This document shows positions 8,049-17,071 of a stretch of 64,000 nucleotides of DNA, one piece after another. The notes beneath the pieces are model-generated. The model was not told where the DNA came from and did no database searches. It saw nothing but the letters and a program-made list of their open reading frames with translations. Every line of letters begins with the position of its first letter. Position 1 is the stretch's first letter. The translations under genes and the position numbers were made by a program. Origin of the DNA: Candidatus Microgenomates bacterium. Lineage in GTDB: Bacteria; Patescibacteria; JACPGU01. The stretch covers positions 47,437-111,436 of the forward strand of contig JACPGU010000004.1 in assembly GCA_016188915.1 (NCBI GenBank), given 5' to 3'.

Positions 8049-10627
8049 TATTCTATATTTATTTTTATACTGTCGTTGGCGGTCAGCCCCAGTTTATCGG
8101 TCAAGATCACTTTCAAAGTTGCCTCTCCGCTGACGCTGTCCGGCAGAGTAAAATCGGTCAGCCCAAAAGGCGCCTCAGTATTTTCAGCTATTTTTACTTC
8201 GTCTAGGAAATACTCAATTTTAGCGACTTCTTTGGGCGCTTTGTAATTCAAAATAACAGACAGAGTATCGGCAATAATCTGGTTTTTGATAGGGGAGGTG
8301 ATTTTTAGTTCTGGTTGATTTTCCTTAACTAAAACAGAACAATTTTCTACTTCGCTGGGGATATTGTTGTGCCCGGCGGCTTTGGCCCAATTGATCACCG
8401 CGTCTTCCCAGCTTTTTACATTAGGCAAAATAGAGTGAAATTCCAGAAAAATTTTGTTTTCCGTAATACCGTCCGGACAATTGTCGGCCGCTTTTTTGCC
8501 TGTTTCTTTGATCACCCTTACTATTTTGTGCACATCGTCAACGGCGGTGGGAGCTTGACCTTTCAAAAATACTTCTCGGCGGAGAGGTAGGCTCTCTTTC
8601 AGTTCTTCCGGAATATTGGCCAGGGGCTGTTTGCCTGTTAGCGCGTCTATTTCGGCGTATTCAATACCAGAAGGCACAGAAAATTGCTCTACTGGCGTAC
8701 CGGCCAAGGCCTTTCTCATATAATAATTCCAGATCGGCGCGGCCACCATGCCACCCGATGCTCCCGCCATTGGTGTATTGTCGTTATTGCCGGCCCAGAC
8801 ACCAGTGACCAAAGACGGAGTGTAGCCCATCGTCCAGGCGTCGCGATATTCATCAGTTGTTCCAGTTTTGGCGGCAACTGGTCGGCCGGGTAGGGTCAGG
8901 ATGCCACCAGTGCCGAAGATTTCAGCGCGAGCCGAATCATCGGACAAAACATTAGTCACCAGATAGGCGACATTTTCATCCAAAACTTTTATGCCCTTAT
9001 GCTCGGACTCTTTATATTCATAGACATCCTTGCCATTTTTGTCAGTAATTTTCAAGATAGTAATTGGCTCATAATAGATGCCTTGGCTGGCCAAAGTAGC
9101 GTAAGCGGCCGCTTCTTCCAGGAGTCTCACCTCGCCACCGCCCAAAACTAGAGACAGTCCATAGCGGTCCGGATCGGTTAAAGATTTCAAGCCCATTTTT
9201 TGCGCCAAATCAGTTGCTTCTTTTACTCCGACCAAGGCTAGCGCTTCAACGGCTGGGATGTTCAAAGAATTGCCCAAAGCTCTCCTAATAGAGACAGGGC
9301 CGCGGAAAGATTTGTCATAATTCAAAGGTTTGTAGCCATTGCCGAAATCAGTTGGCACATCCATTAGCATGGTAGAAGGGGAGTAGCCCTGGGTGAAAGC
9401 GGCCGCGTAAATAATAGGCTTGATGGAAGATCCAGGCTGGCGCAGTCTGACGGCCACATTGACATTGCCGTCATTTTCTTTGTCAAAATAGTCAACCGAA
9501 CCGACCATAGCCAAGACTTGGCCGTTTTTGGGATCCAGCGATACCAATGACGCATTTTTAGCACCGCGGGCGGTAAGGCTGGTCCGATTGGCATCCATCG
9601 CTTCTTCGGCTATTTTTTGTTTGGTAAGATCAAGTGTGGTAGTGACGACAAAGCCATCATTGGCCAATTGATCTTCTCCGAATTGTTCAGCCAAAAGTTC
9701 TCTGACATACATTACGAAATGGGGAGCTGTAATACCCTGATTTGGTTCGGAAAATTTGATTACTTCGGCTTTGGCAACAGCAGCTTGCTCCTTGGTGATT
9801 AGATGCAGCTCTGCCATTTGGTCCAGGGCAAAATCTTTGCGTCCCATCAGAATATCGGTATTGGAACCGTAGGGATTGTAATAGGTGGGCGCTTGGGGCA
9901 GAGAAGCTAGGAGCGCCGATTCGGCTAGAGTTAAATCTTTGGCGTCTTTGTCAAAATATGTTTTGGCGGCCGCTTGTACTCCATAGGCGTTATTGCCATA
10001 GGGGATTTCGTTCAAATACATAGTCAGGATCTCGTTTTTGGAATAAATCTGCTCAATCTCAATAGACAAAATGAATTCTTTGATTTTGCGAGAGATTTTT
10101 TTATTGCCGGATAAAACAGCATTTTTGACGAATTGCTGGGTGATGGTGGAACCTCCTTGTTTGGCCTCGCGATGGAAGATGTCATAGACTATGGCGCGGG
10201 CGATGCCTTTCAGATTGAATCCGGAATGTTTATAAAAATCGCGATCTTCCAGGGCTACTGTTGCTTGTTTGACGGCATCGGGAATATCTTCAAATTTAAT
10301 CAATGTCCTATTTTCTTCGCCGTGGATTTGATAGAGAAGCTCGCCATTTCTATCTACTATTTTAGTAGATTGGGCGACGATTCTTTTGTTTAATTTGTAA
10401 GGATTGGGTAGGTCTTTGGAGTACCACAAAAAAAGCGTGGCAATGATTAAAACAAAGCCAAAGGCGGTATAGGCAATAGTTTTCGGCCAAGGGAGATTGG
10501 ATGATCTGATCTTTTCCAAAATTTGTCCGACAAAGGGGATTTTAATCCTTATTGGCCGCGTGGTCTGTGAAGTATAGGTGTAGTGAGCGCCAGCTACTCT
10601 CTGGCGCCGGCGAGAAAAGCGTCTCAT
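8048..10627 (-). CDS. Class A penicillin-binding protein (PBP1A type)
   Basis: A bifunctional peptidoglycan synthase of 859 residues. It has a basic cytoplasmic tail, a membrane helix at about 48-67, a GT51 glycosyltransferase domain with catalytic E127 (ALEDRDFYKH) and KQGGSTITQQ at 157-166, then a transpeptidase domain with S400xxK403 (GSSIK), S454xN456 and K587TG. The last ~90 residues form an Ig-like domain (ITSPIKNQ...YFLDEVKIAEN), an added extracellular module seen in other Gram-positive-like or CPR PBPs. It polymerises lipid II and cross-links the wall. The gene reads leftward from a short divergent region shared with tyrS and is coupled to the PilX-like gene. Confidence 0.95.
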   Translation of the reverse strand: MRRFSRRRQRVAGAHYTYTSQTTRPIRIKIPFVGQILEKIRSSNLPWPKTIAYTAFGFVLIIATLFLWYSKDLPNPYKLNKRIVAQSTKIVDRNGELLYQIHGEENRTLIKFEDIPDAVKQATVALEDRDFYKHSGFNLKGIARAIVYDIFHREAKQGGSTITQQFVKNAVLSGNKKISRKIKEFILSIEIEQIYSKNEILTMYLNEIPYGNNAYGVQAAAKTYFDKDAKDLTLAESALLASLPQAPTYYNPYGSNTDILMGRKDFALDQMAELHLITKEQAAVAKAEVIKFSEPNQGITAPHFVMYVRELLAEQFGEDQLANDGFVVTTTLDLTKQKIAEEAMDANRTSLTARGAKNASLVSLDPKNGQVLAMVGSVDYFDKENDGNVNVAVRLRQPGSSIKPIIYAAAFTQGYSPSTMLMDVPTDFGNGYKPLNYDKSFRGPVSIRRALGNSLNIPAVEALALVGVKEATDLAQKMGLKSLTDPDRYGLSLVLGGGEVRLLEEAAAYATLASQGIYYEPITILKITDKNGKDVYEYKESEHKGIKVLDENVAYLVTNVLSDDSARAEIFGTGGILTLPGRPVAAKTGTTDEYRDAWTMGYTPSLVTGVWAGNNDNTPMAGASGGMVAAPIWNYYMRKALAGTPVEQFSVPSGIEYAEIDALTGKQPLANIPEELKESLPLRREVFLKGQAPTAVDDVHKIVRVIKETGKKAADNCPDGITENKIFLEFHSILPNVKSWEDAVINWAKAAGHNNIPSEVENCSVLVKENQPELKITSPIKNQIIADTLSVILNYKAPKEVAKIEYFLDEVKIAENTEAPFGLTDFTLPDSVSGEATLKVILTDKLGLTANDSIKINIE

Positions 10628-10680
10628 ATATTAGAGATTATTGTTTTGATATTATTATAGCAAAAAGCTTTGCTGTCTGC

Positions 10681-10686
10681 TAGAAT
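10681..10686 (+). promoter_or_regulatory. Extended -10 box of tyrS
   Basis: TAGAAT preceded by TGC, 8 bases before the tyrS ATG. The spacing leaves no room for a ribosome-binding site, so the mRNA is probably leaderless, as for murA. Confidence 0.55.
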
Positions 10687-10694
10687 AAAACTAT

Positions 10695-11900
10695 ATGAAA
10701 AAAGCAGATGATCAAAAAATAAAAGAGATTTTGACGCGGGGGGTAGAGCAAGTTTTTCCCTCTTTGGGTGCTGTGGAAAAGATTTTAGCAGGTGGCCGTA
10801 AATTAAAAATATATTACGGCATTGATCCGACGGGGAAATCTTTGCATTTGGGACATTTGATTCAGCTCCGCAAATTAAGAGATTTTCAAAAATTGGGACA
10901 CGAAATAATTATTTTGCTGGGTGATTTTACGGCGCAAATAGGCGATCCGACAGACAAGATGGCGGCCAGAAAACCGCTTACTCACAAACAGGTTCTGGCC
11001 AATGCCAAAGATTACAAAAAACAAATAGCCCGAATTTTGGACATCAAAAGTTCTCGGGTGAGATTTTTGCGTAATGAGAAATGGACCAATAAGCTCAAGC
11101 CGGTGGATTTGCTGGAGATCGCTTCTCATTTTACGACCAGTCAGCTTTTGAGTAGAGAAATGTTCCAAAAAAGAATCAAAGACGGCAAAGATATTCATGT
11201 GCACGAATTCCTTTATCCGATTTTTCAAGCTTATGATTCCGTCACTATGAATGTGGATATGGAGATAGGTGGCAATGACCAAATGTTTAATATGTTGGCC
11301 GGGCGCGATTTGGTGAAAAAAATGCTAGGCAAGGAAAAAATTGTTTTGACGACGAGACTATTGGTGGATCATGAGGGCAAAAAAATGGGTAAAACAGAGG
11401 GCAATATGGTAAACCTTTCTGATAGCCCAAATGATATGTTTGGCAAAATAATGAGCTGGCCAGATGGACTGATTGTCCCAGGGTTGGAACTTTTGACGGA
11501 TATACCAATGGCGGGGGTAGACAGTCTCAAGAAAGATTTGGGGAAAAATGCCAATCCGCGCGATATCAAATTCAAATTGGCTATGGAGATAGTGCGCGCT
11601 TATTATGGCGACGGGGCATCGCTTAAAGCAGGGGAGGCGTTCAACAGAATTTTTCGTGACAAAAAAACGCCCAAGGAAATGAAAGAAGTAAAAATAAAAT
11701 CAGCCAATCTGCCGGTAGTAGAACTCTTGCGTCAGGCGGGAATCGTTCAAAGCAATAATGAGGCCAGACGTTTGATAGAGCAAGGGGGACTAAAAATAGA
11801 CAACGCTAGAATCGGCGATTTCAATGCCTCAGTAGGCATCTACGATGGTTTGGTTATTCAGGCCGGAAGACACCGATTTGTCAGAGTAAAAAGAGGATAG
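10695..11900 (+). CDS. tyrS: Tyrosyl-tRNA synthetase
   Basis: A class I aminoacyl-tRNA synthetase of 401 residues that charges tRNA-Tyr; a matching tRNA-Tyr(GTA) gene is at 20.6 kb. The Rossmann fold starts KIYYGIDPTGKSLHLGH (HIGH motif HLGH at 51-54), the tyrosine pocket includes GGNDQMFNMLAGRDL, and the KMSKS equivalent is KMGKT at 230-234. The C-terminal S4-like RNA-binding segment (EARRLIEQGGLKIDNARI) is complete. Length and motifs fit the TyrZ-like short form. It precedes argS by 11 bases and is probably co-transcribed with it. Confidence 0.96.
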   Translation: MKKADDQKIKEILTRGVEQVFPSLGAVEKILAGGRKLKIYYGIDPTGKSLHLGHLIQLRKLRDFQKLGHEIIILLGDFTAQIGDPTDKMAARKPLTHKQVLANAKDYKKQIARILDIKSSRVRFLRNEKWTNKLKPVDLLEIASHFTTSQLLSREMFQKRIKDGKDIHVHEFLYPIFQAYDSVTMNVDMEIGGNDQMFNMLAGRDLVKKMLGKEKIVLTTRLLVDHEGKKMGKTEGNMVNLSDSPNDMFGKIMSWPDGLIVPGLELLTDIPMAGVDSLKKDLGKNANPRDIKFKLAMEIVRAYYGDGASLKAGEAFNRIFRDKKTPKEMKEVKIKSANLPVVELLRQAGIVQSNNEARRLIEQGGLKIDNARIGDFNASVGIYDGLVIQAGRHRFVRVKRG

Positions 11901-11911
11901 GGTTTTCTCAG

Positions 11912-13561
11912 ATGAAAGATTTGATTAGACAGCGAATAAATAATGCCGTCAAAAAGAAATTTCAAATCAAAGATTTTGAATGCTCTTTAGATGTGCCAGA
12001 TAATAACAAATTCGGCGATTATTCAACAAATTTGGCCTTTGCTTTGGCTAAAAAAACAAAGAAAAGTCCGAAGGAAATTGCCGAGGCCATAGCTCTGGAA
12101 ATGGCCAAAATAAAAGATTTCCAAAAAGTAGAGGTAGCCGGCGGGGGATTCATCAATTTTTTTATAAATCCTGCTATTTTAGAAAAAGCCGTTGGAGAGA
12201 TTTTGAAAGCGAAGAGGAAATATGGCAGTAGGGCAATAAATCAAAAAAACAACAAATCAAAAAAACAAAAAACTATGGTGGAATTCCTCTCCGCCAATCC
12301 GACCGGGCCGATGACTTTGGGTAACGGCAGGGGAGGATTTTCTGGTGATACATTGAGCAATGTTTTGGCGCTATCCGGCCATAATATTTTCCGTGAATAC
12401 TATATCAATGATGCTGGCAACCAAGTCAAAGAAGTACTCTCCAAGTCAGTAAAAAAAGCCCTAGGGATAGATCTCAAAATAGAAGAAGGAGAAGAGTTGT
12501 ACGGAGGAGCGTATATTGAAGAAATAGCGCGCAAAATCAAAAAAGAAAAGGGGATAGAATGGGTCGCCAAAACACATAGCAGGGTAGGAGTCTTGGCGGC
12601 TAAAATTATTTTGCAAAATTTGATAAAAAAAGATGTCAAAAGTTTTGGCATCCGCTACGACAATTGGCTTTCGGAAGAAAGCTTACACAAAAAGGGCCTA
12701 CTGGACAAAACATGGAAGATTTTGATTAAAAAAAATATGGTTTATGAAGAAGAAGAGGCCTATTGGCTGAAGACTACTAAATACGGCGATGACAAAAATA
12801 GGGTGATCAAAACCAATGAAGGCAATTATACCTATCTGATGGGTGATATTGCCCTACTCTATGATCGTTTTGTTTTGCGCAAATTTGACAAAGTAATTGT
12901 TTTCGTTGGGGCGGACCATCATGGCTATCTGGGCCGTTGGTATGCCGCCTGTGAGATGTTGGGGATAAAAAAAGATAGATTGGTAATCATTGTTATGCAA
13001 ATAGTTCGCGCGATCCAAAGCGGCGAGGAAGTGAGGATGAGCAAAAGAAAGGGGACATTCATTACTTTGCGCGAAGTAGTAGAAGACATAGGACTGGACG
13101 CGGCTAGATATTTTTTCATTTCTCGCGATTTTAACACCCATATTGATATAGATTTGGATTTGGCCAAAGAAGAAAACAATAGAAACCCGGTTTACTATAT
13201 CCAGTATGCTTCGGCGAGAATGAATAGTGTGCTCGCTAAAGTGAGAAATCACAAAAGACGAATCACAAAACATAAAAAAATCTCAAATCTTAATGACCAA
13301 AATTCTAAATATGAATTGGATTTGATAAAAAAAATGCTAGAATGGCCGGGGCTGATTTCTGAAATAGCGGGTAATTTCCAAGTGTATAAAGTAGCCAATT
13401 ACGCCTATGAATTAGCGGGAGTATTCCACAGGTTTTACGATAATTGTCGGATCATTGGAGACGAAAGAGAAAAAGAAAGACTACTTTTGATCAGGGCTAG
13501 CAAAATTATTCTGGAAAGCGTGTTAAGGGTTATGGGCATAGAGGCCAAAAAAAAGATGTAA
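11912..13561 (+). CDS. argS: Arginyl-tRNA synthetase
   Basis: A class I synthetase of 549 residues. The N-terminal Arg-tRNA-synt_N domain is followed by SANPTGP and the HIGH-motif position, here TLGN (residues 135-138), so the first histidine is threonine, and by the KMSKS equivalent RMSKRKGT near residue 376. The C-terminal DALR anticodon-binding domain contains ISNLN...ELDLIKKMLEWPGLI and YELAGVFHRFYDNCRI. Two stretches look like low-complexity inserts: Lys/Asn/Gln-rich around residues 110-122 (12235-12290) and Lys/His/Asn-rich at about 446-468 (13247-13314), the latter made of 7-base units like those found between genes. The frame is intact and the gene is presumably functional. Confidence 0.95.
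   Translation: MKDLIRQRINNAVKKKFQIKDFECSLDVPDNNKFGDYSTNLAFALAKKTKKSPKEIAEAIALEMAKIKDFQKVEVAGGGFINFFINPAILEKAVGEILKAKRKYGSRAINQKNNKSKKQKTMVEFLSANPTGPMTLGNGRGGFSGDTLSNVLALSGHNIFREYYINDAGNQVKEVLSKSVKKALGIDLKIEEGEELYGGAYIEEIARKIKKEKGIEWVAKTHSRVGVLAAKIILQNLIKKDVKSFGIRYDNWLSEESLHKKGLLDKTWKILIKKNMVYEEEEAYWLKTTKYGDDKNRVIKTNEGNYTYLMGDIALLYDRFVLRKFDKVIVFVGADHHGYLGRWYAACEMLGIKKDRLVIIVMQIVRAIQSGEEVRMSKRKGTFITLREVVEDIGLDAARYFFISRDFNTHIDIDLDLAKEENNRNPVYYIQYASARMNSVLAKVRNHKRRITKHKKISNLNDQNSKYELDLIKKMLEWPGLISEIAGNFQVYKVANYAYELAGVFHRFYDNCRIIGDEREKERLLLIRASKIILESVLRVMGIEAKKKM
13247..13314 (+). repeat. Heptamer-type low-complexity insert inside argS
   Basis: The DNA can be written in consecutive 7-base units such as AAATCAC, AAAAGAC, GAATCAC, AAAACAT, giving a Lys/His/Asn-rich peptide insert. 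Its end (AAAATTCTAAATATG) is identical to the intergenic filler immediately before the gene at 2643. Confidence 0.55.
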
Positions 13562-13588
13562 AAAAATCTGCCAAATGGCAGATTTTTT
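13561..13588. terminator. Bidirectional intrinsic terminator
   Basis: AAAAAATCTGCCA and its complement form a 13-bp perfect stem with a 2-base spacer, with A- and T-runs at both ends. It separates the convergent argS and the gene at 13609-15834 and can stop both. Confidence 0.9.
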
Positions 13589-13608
13589 TACATTCAATTG
13601 ACTATTTT

Positions 13609-15834
13609 TTACATCGGCAAAGAATAAACAGCCGTACCCGAGAGAACATAGACTTTGTTTTCTTCAGGAGAAACCCACATATCTTTAAGGTCAGTAAATT
13701 TATCGCTTAGATACTGCAGGCGATAATTGCCTTCTTTGTCAAAAATAACCACGCGGCGACCGCCAGCGTCCAAAACATAGATATTGTCCAAATCTTTATT
13801 AGTGTAAATTTTCAAAGGATCAAGCAGACGGTTGGCCGCTGTTTTATCTGGATTGCTGGTATCTACCAATTCTGGCATACCTATTATTCTGAAGGCTGTT
13901 TTTTCTCCGGAGAGGAATTGGATGATCTCGCCATTTTTTTTCAAAACATAGACAGCGCCATCTATGGTGAGATCAATAGCGTCAGATAGATCAGCGCCGG
14001 TAGAGACAATGTAATTACTTTTGGCGCCGTAAGAATTAGCCAGAGCAACATATTTGTATATCTGGTTATCCTTTGGCGATAATAAATAGAGATTGTTAAA
14101 AAAAGTTCCAATGCCGGATGTTTCCGGCCAAGTTTCTCCGGTAATTTGAGTATCGGGCGTCAAAGAACGGCTAGGGGAGTCAAAGGTATAAATATTAGAA
14201 GGGTCTTTGGTCGCAAAAATCATCATATTTTTGTCATCAGGGGTAGTTATGTCGCTTAAGGCGCCGTCAAAATAGGCAGAAGAAATATTTTCAGCCGTAC
14301 TGGAATCGGTATTGAACGCGACAATATTTTTCCTTTCTTTGTCGGAAGAAAAGATGAAATTTTTTGCTTTGAATAGACCCTGGAGCTGGATATTGGGGTC
14401 CAAACTATTGAATTCGGCTATCGGCTGGATGTCGGAGATTCTGACTATTTGGAACATTTTTTCTATCTCACCATCTATCTGGCGCGCCAGAGCTGTTATC
14501 TCATTTGCCATATATCTGGAAGAAAGGAGTTCTTTTATCTCTTTTTGAGCATCAGTCAAAAGAGAACGCGATTTTTTCTCATCGCCTAATTCTTGCGCCT
14601 TGATAGCCCCTTCGGTTTTGGTCCTGACTATATCATATTGAGTTTCTATATTTTTATGCAGAGTCGCTACCTTTCTTTGCTGGTAAGAATAAGTGCCAGA
14701 GATGGCCACCGCGATAATTAAAAGAATCCCTCCTACGGCAAAAAGCTGGCTTCTTTCTTTGGTTTTGCTAACAAATTCTTTAGTCTCTACAAAAATATTC
14801 TCCAAATTTTTCTTAGAAGAAGTGAAAAAATTCTTTCTTGGCGCGGAAAAAAGCTCTTGTTGGGGGGTGAGATCTTCTTTATCTGAAATTTTGTTTTCCT
14901 TGTCCCAGAATTGTTCACCCTGGATTTTTTGTTTTTGTGATAATTCGTTGATTTTTTCACCGACTCTTCGGGAAGCTTCTTTGGAAAAGGAGCTAATGCC
15001 AACAGAGATTTTTTCTTCATAAATAGTTTTGGATTTCTCTAGACTTTTTTTAGAAACATCCAAAAAAGCGCCAACTACCGGTTTTATTTTGCTGGCGTAT
15101 TTTTCCAGGTTAGTCTCGCCCAGCCATTCTGTTACTTGCGGTTTTTCATCTTCCGTCACGGATTCCTCATCGTTTACTTCAATTATCAAAGCATTGATAG
15201 ACTCCACCTCTTCTTTGCGGAGAGATTTGACGATATAGGTGGCAGCATTGGCAGGAGAAAATTTGGCGATAACGCGACGCAAATCCTCTAAAGAAAAATG
15301 GTAGAAAAGTTCAGAAGTAGAAACCATTATTTTGTCGCCCAGCATCAAATCTCCCGAAGCGATATTGACGAAGGTTTTGAGGGGATTGGGGCGGTCGTTG
15401 GCGCCGGATAGGCCTTCGGTGACATGAATGATCTGATTATCGCGAACCATATAGGTTTCGGCGGTACCAGCTTGGGTGATGTGCAAGAGATCTTTTTCCA
15501 AAACGGCGATGACGCCATTGATTTTACCGATCCAGGCAACTTCGCCCTCTTCAGCCAATTCGGCCAAGGCTTCATTGACTTTTTTCAAAGAAATTTCCAA
15601 AGCATCTAATCCGCTACCCAGACTTTGATAATATTCTTCAATAATGATGCTTTCAATCATTTTGGCGACTTTGTTCATGGAGGGGTCGGCCGACATTATC
15701 TCCAGAACAAAATACAAAATACCATGGTCTCGTTCCTCTTGATCGTTAGGGCGGAAGATAGAAACCAGGGTATAGCGGTCAGGACTTTTCTGACGGGAGA
15801 GGATTTTACCTACTTTTGTAATATATGAGGACAT
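13609..15834 (-). CDS. Membrane protein: PPM/PP2C-like domain plus C-terminal propeller
   Basis: 741 residues. Residues 1 to about 220 resemble a PPM/PP2C-like or SpoIIE-like domain (GKINGVIAVLEKDLLHITQAGTAETYMVRD, then LMLGDKIMVSTSELF), but I cannot find the full set of metal-binding aspartates, so it may be a non-catalytic relative. A charged linker follows, then a membrane helix at about 362-382 (LFAVGGILLIIAVAIS), a coiled region (about 385-450), and an extracellular beta-propeller-like C-terminus (YVLDAGGRRVVIFDKEGNY). The layout suggests signalling across the membrane from an outer sensor. It is a single gene with its own promoter and a terminator shared with argS. The function is not established. 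Confidence 0.7.
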   Translation of the reverse strand: MSSYITKVGKILSRQKSPDRYTLVSIFRPNDQEERDHGILYFVLEIMSADPSMNKVAKMIESIIIEEYYQSLGSGLDALEISLKKVNEALAELAEEGEVAWIGKINGVIAVLEKDLLHITQAGTAETYMVRDNQIIHVTEGLSGANDRPNPLKTFVNIASGDLMLGDKIMVSTSELFYHFSLEDLRRVIAKFSPANAATYIVKSLRKEEVESINALIIEVNDEESVTEDEKPQVTEWLGETNLEKYASKIKPVVGAFLDVSKKSLEKSKTIYEEKISVGISSFSKEASRRVGEKINELSQKQKIQGEQFWDKENKISDKEDLTPQQELFSAPRKNFFTSSKKNLENIFVETKEFVSKTKERSQLFAVGGILLIIAVAISGTYSYQQRKVATLHKNIETQYDIVRTKTEGAIKAQELGDEKKSRSLLTDAQKEIKELLSSRYMANEITALARQIDGEIEKMFQIVRISDIQPIAEFNSLDPNIQLQGLFKAKNFIFSSDKERKNIVAFNTDSSTAENISSAYFDGALSDITTPDDKNMMIFATKDPSNIYTFDSPSRSLTPDTQITGETWPETSGIGTFFNNLYLLSPKDNQIYKYVALANSYGAKSNYIVSTGADLSDAIDLTIDGAVYVLKKNGEIIQFLSGEKTAFRIIGMPELVDTSNPDKTAANRLLDPLKIYTNKDLDNIYVLDAGGRRVVIFDKEGNYRLQYLSDKFTDLKDMWVSPEENKVYVLSGTAVYSLPM

Positions 15835-15963
15835 TTTGGAGTCAATTTATAGTTTTTTGGTGTTACCACCAGGTATAGTAATTAAAAGCTTAACTTCAGG
15901 CAGATTGCGATAAAGCACACAAACAACAAAACCGAAAACCTTTGTTTTTGTTTCTTACATCAT

Positions 15964-15991
15964 ATTTTAGGCTGGTAGAATATTTTTACAA
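15964..15991 (-). promoter_or_regulatory. Putative promoter of the PPM-like gene
   Basis: On the complement, TTGTAA (15986-15991) and TAAAAT (15964-15969) are 16 bp apart, placing a start about 125 bases before the ATG at 15834. The leader contains a small GGTG-GTAA-CACC hairpin. The rest of 15835-16064 shows only AT-rich filler. Confidence 0.45.
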
Positions 15992-16064
15992 GAGGGAGTT
16001 TTTGGGGAAAAGATAGGGCTAGGAAATTAAAAAATTAAAAAAATAATGAATTAGAGCCTTTCTT

Positions 16065-16562
16065 CTATGGGGGCGTAGGGGCGTGCTTGAGATGATTATT
16101 CTTGGCGTATAGTCCCAAAATGAAAAGCAAGGCGGAATCAATGGCAGAAATCACGCACCAGGCGCAGATAGCTCCGATGACGAAGATTTGGAGATAGACG
16201 AAATAGAAAGAAGCGACAAAGCCGATGGGGGTAATGTAGCGTAGGGCGTCTAGCTTGTCTGCTCGCCTCACTGAAGCTTGGTCGAAGCGGGCCGGCGAGG
16301 CAGGTGTAAAGCGTCTAGTTTTTGGTAGTAGCCCCAAGATACTCAAAAGAAATATGATAAAATAGTAAATTATTCCATAGACAGCGATATAGACACCGAA
16401 AATTTCCGAATATTTAGAGGTCGTGACAATATCACAGCCACTACCCAAAATACACACCAAAGAAGTTGAAACGTAATGCTCATAAGTTAAATATATTGAA
16501 TCTGCCAGTCCAATTAGGGAAAGAATCAAAAAACCGGCTAAAATCCATGATTTTTTTTGCAT
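16065..16562 (-). CDS. Vitamin K epoxide reductase (VKOR) family protein
   Basis: A four-helix membrane oxidoreductase of 165 residues that would reoxidise a periplasmic-type thiol oxidase using quinone, making disulfides in exported proteins. Key residues are present: C37 and C43 with the conserved S49, and the redox pair C133-A-W-C136. No fused thioredoxin domain follows. Between helices, residues about 84-103 (SPARFDQASVRRADK) are not part of the family and are encoded by the short palindromic element that also sits in the UvrD gene. Its job fits the Cys-rich exported protein at 4529-7030. The family call is firm; the exact partner is unknown. Confidence 0.92.
   Translation of the reverse strand: MQKKSWILAGFLILSLIGLADSIYLTYEHYVSTSLVCILGSGCDIVTTSKYSEIFGVYIAVYGIIYYFIIFLLSILGLLPKTRRFTPASPARFDQASVRRADKLDALRYITPIGFVASFYFVYLQIFVIGAICAWCVISAIDSALLFILGLYAKNNHLKHAPTPP
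16254..16310 (-). repeat. Short palindromic element inserted in the VKOR gene
   Basis: A G+C-rich block with the core GCCCGCTTCGACCAAGCTTC on the coding strand, ending GAGGCGAGCAG. The same core occurs at about 58763-58810 in the UvrD gene, in the same reading frame (PARF-x-QA-x-x-RRA in both). CTGCCTCGCC near one end pairs with GGCGAGCAG near the other, so the block can fold. The 8-bp sequence GCGTCTAG flanks it at 16246-16253 and 16311-16318. Confidence 0.75.
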
Positions 16563-16577
16563 AAAATACTTTTTGAC

Positions 16578-16591
16578 TTAATACTTAATAC
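16578..16591 (+). repeat. Heptamer array (TTAATAC x2) before the SpoU gene
   Basis: Two TTAATAC units lie between a TTGACT and a TATAAC, just upstream of the ATG at 16605. The same heptamer occurs four times before rpmG at 36873-36900. The array may double as promoter spacer. Confidence 0.6.
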
Positions 16592-16604
16592 TATAACAAT
16601 CCCC

Positions 16605-17069
16605 ATGAAGAATCTAGCCGTTATCGCGCACAATATTCGTTCGCTCCATAATGTAGGGTCTATTTTTCGTACCGCGGAGGGGGCGGGAGTGGATAAAATT
16701 TTTTTGACTGGCTATACCGGTCGGCCACCAAGAAAAGAAATAGCCAAGGTCGCCTTGGGTTCAGAGGATAGGGTACCGTGGGAATACACAAAAGATGTTG
16801 GGAGATTGATCGGGCGGCTGAAAGGCAAAGGATTTCAGGTCGTGACCCTGGAACAGGGGAGGACAGCGGTGGATTATAAAAAATATAAACCAAGGGGCAA
16901 GATCGCCCTAATCATTGGCAATGAGGTGAGGGGAGTGTCTAAAAAATTGCAAGAGCTATCTGATATTGTTATTGAAATCCCGATGTTGGGAGACCGCCGT
17001 TCTCTCAATGTTTCGGTAGCCTTTGGTATTGTTGCCTTTCACCTCGCCAATTTTTTGAAAAAAGTTTAA
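16605..17069 (+). CDS. SpoU/TrmH-family RNA 2'-O-methyltransferase
   Basis: A SPOUT-class SAM-dependent enzyme of 154 residues that methylates ribose in tRNA or rRNA. Motif 1 is NIRSLHNVGSIFRTAEGAG near the start, motif 2 is ALIIGNEVRGVS, and motif 3 is IPMLGDRRSLNVSVAFGI, which forms the deep trefoil knot and the SAM site. The first in-frame ATG upstream (16557) would add 16 residues without homology and would precede the promoter-like region, so I use 16605. There is no N-terminal substrate-binding domain, so it is the minimal form; the target nucleotide cannot be predicted. Confidence 0.92.
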   Translation: MKNLAVIAHNIRSLHNVGSIFRTAEGAGVDKIFLTGYTGRPPRKEIAKVALGSEDRVPWEYTKDVGRLIGRLKGKGFQVVTLEQGRTAVDYKKYKPRGKIALIIGNEVRGVSKKLQELSDIVIEIPMLGDRRSLNVSVAFGIVAFHLANFLKKV

Positions 17070-17071
17070 TC

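Noticed and set aside
16246..16318. Clean target-site duplication around the VKOR insert
   Set aside because: The 8-bp copies are 65 bp apart, so exact reversal would shift the frame; kept only as a tentative observation in the finding.
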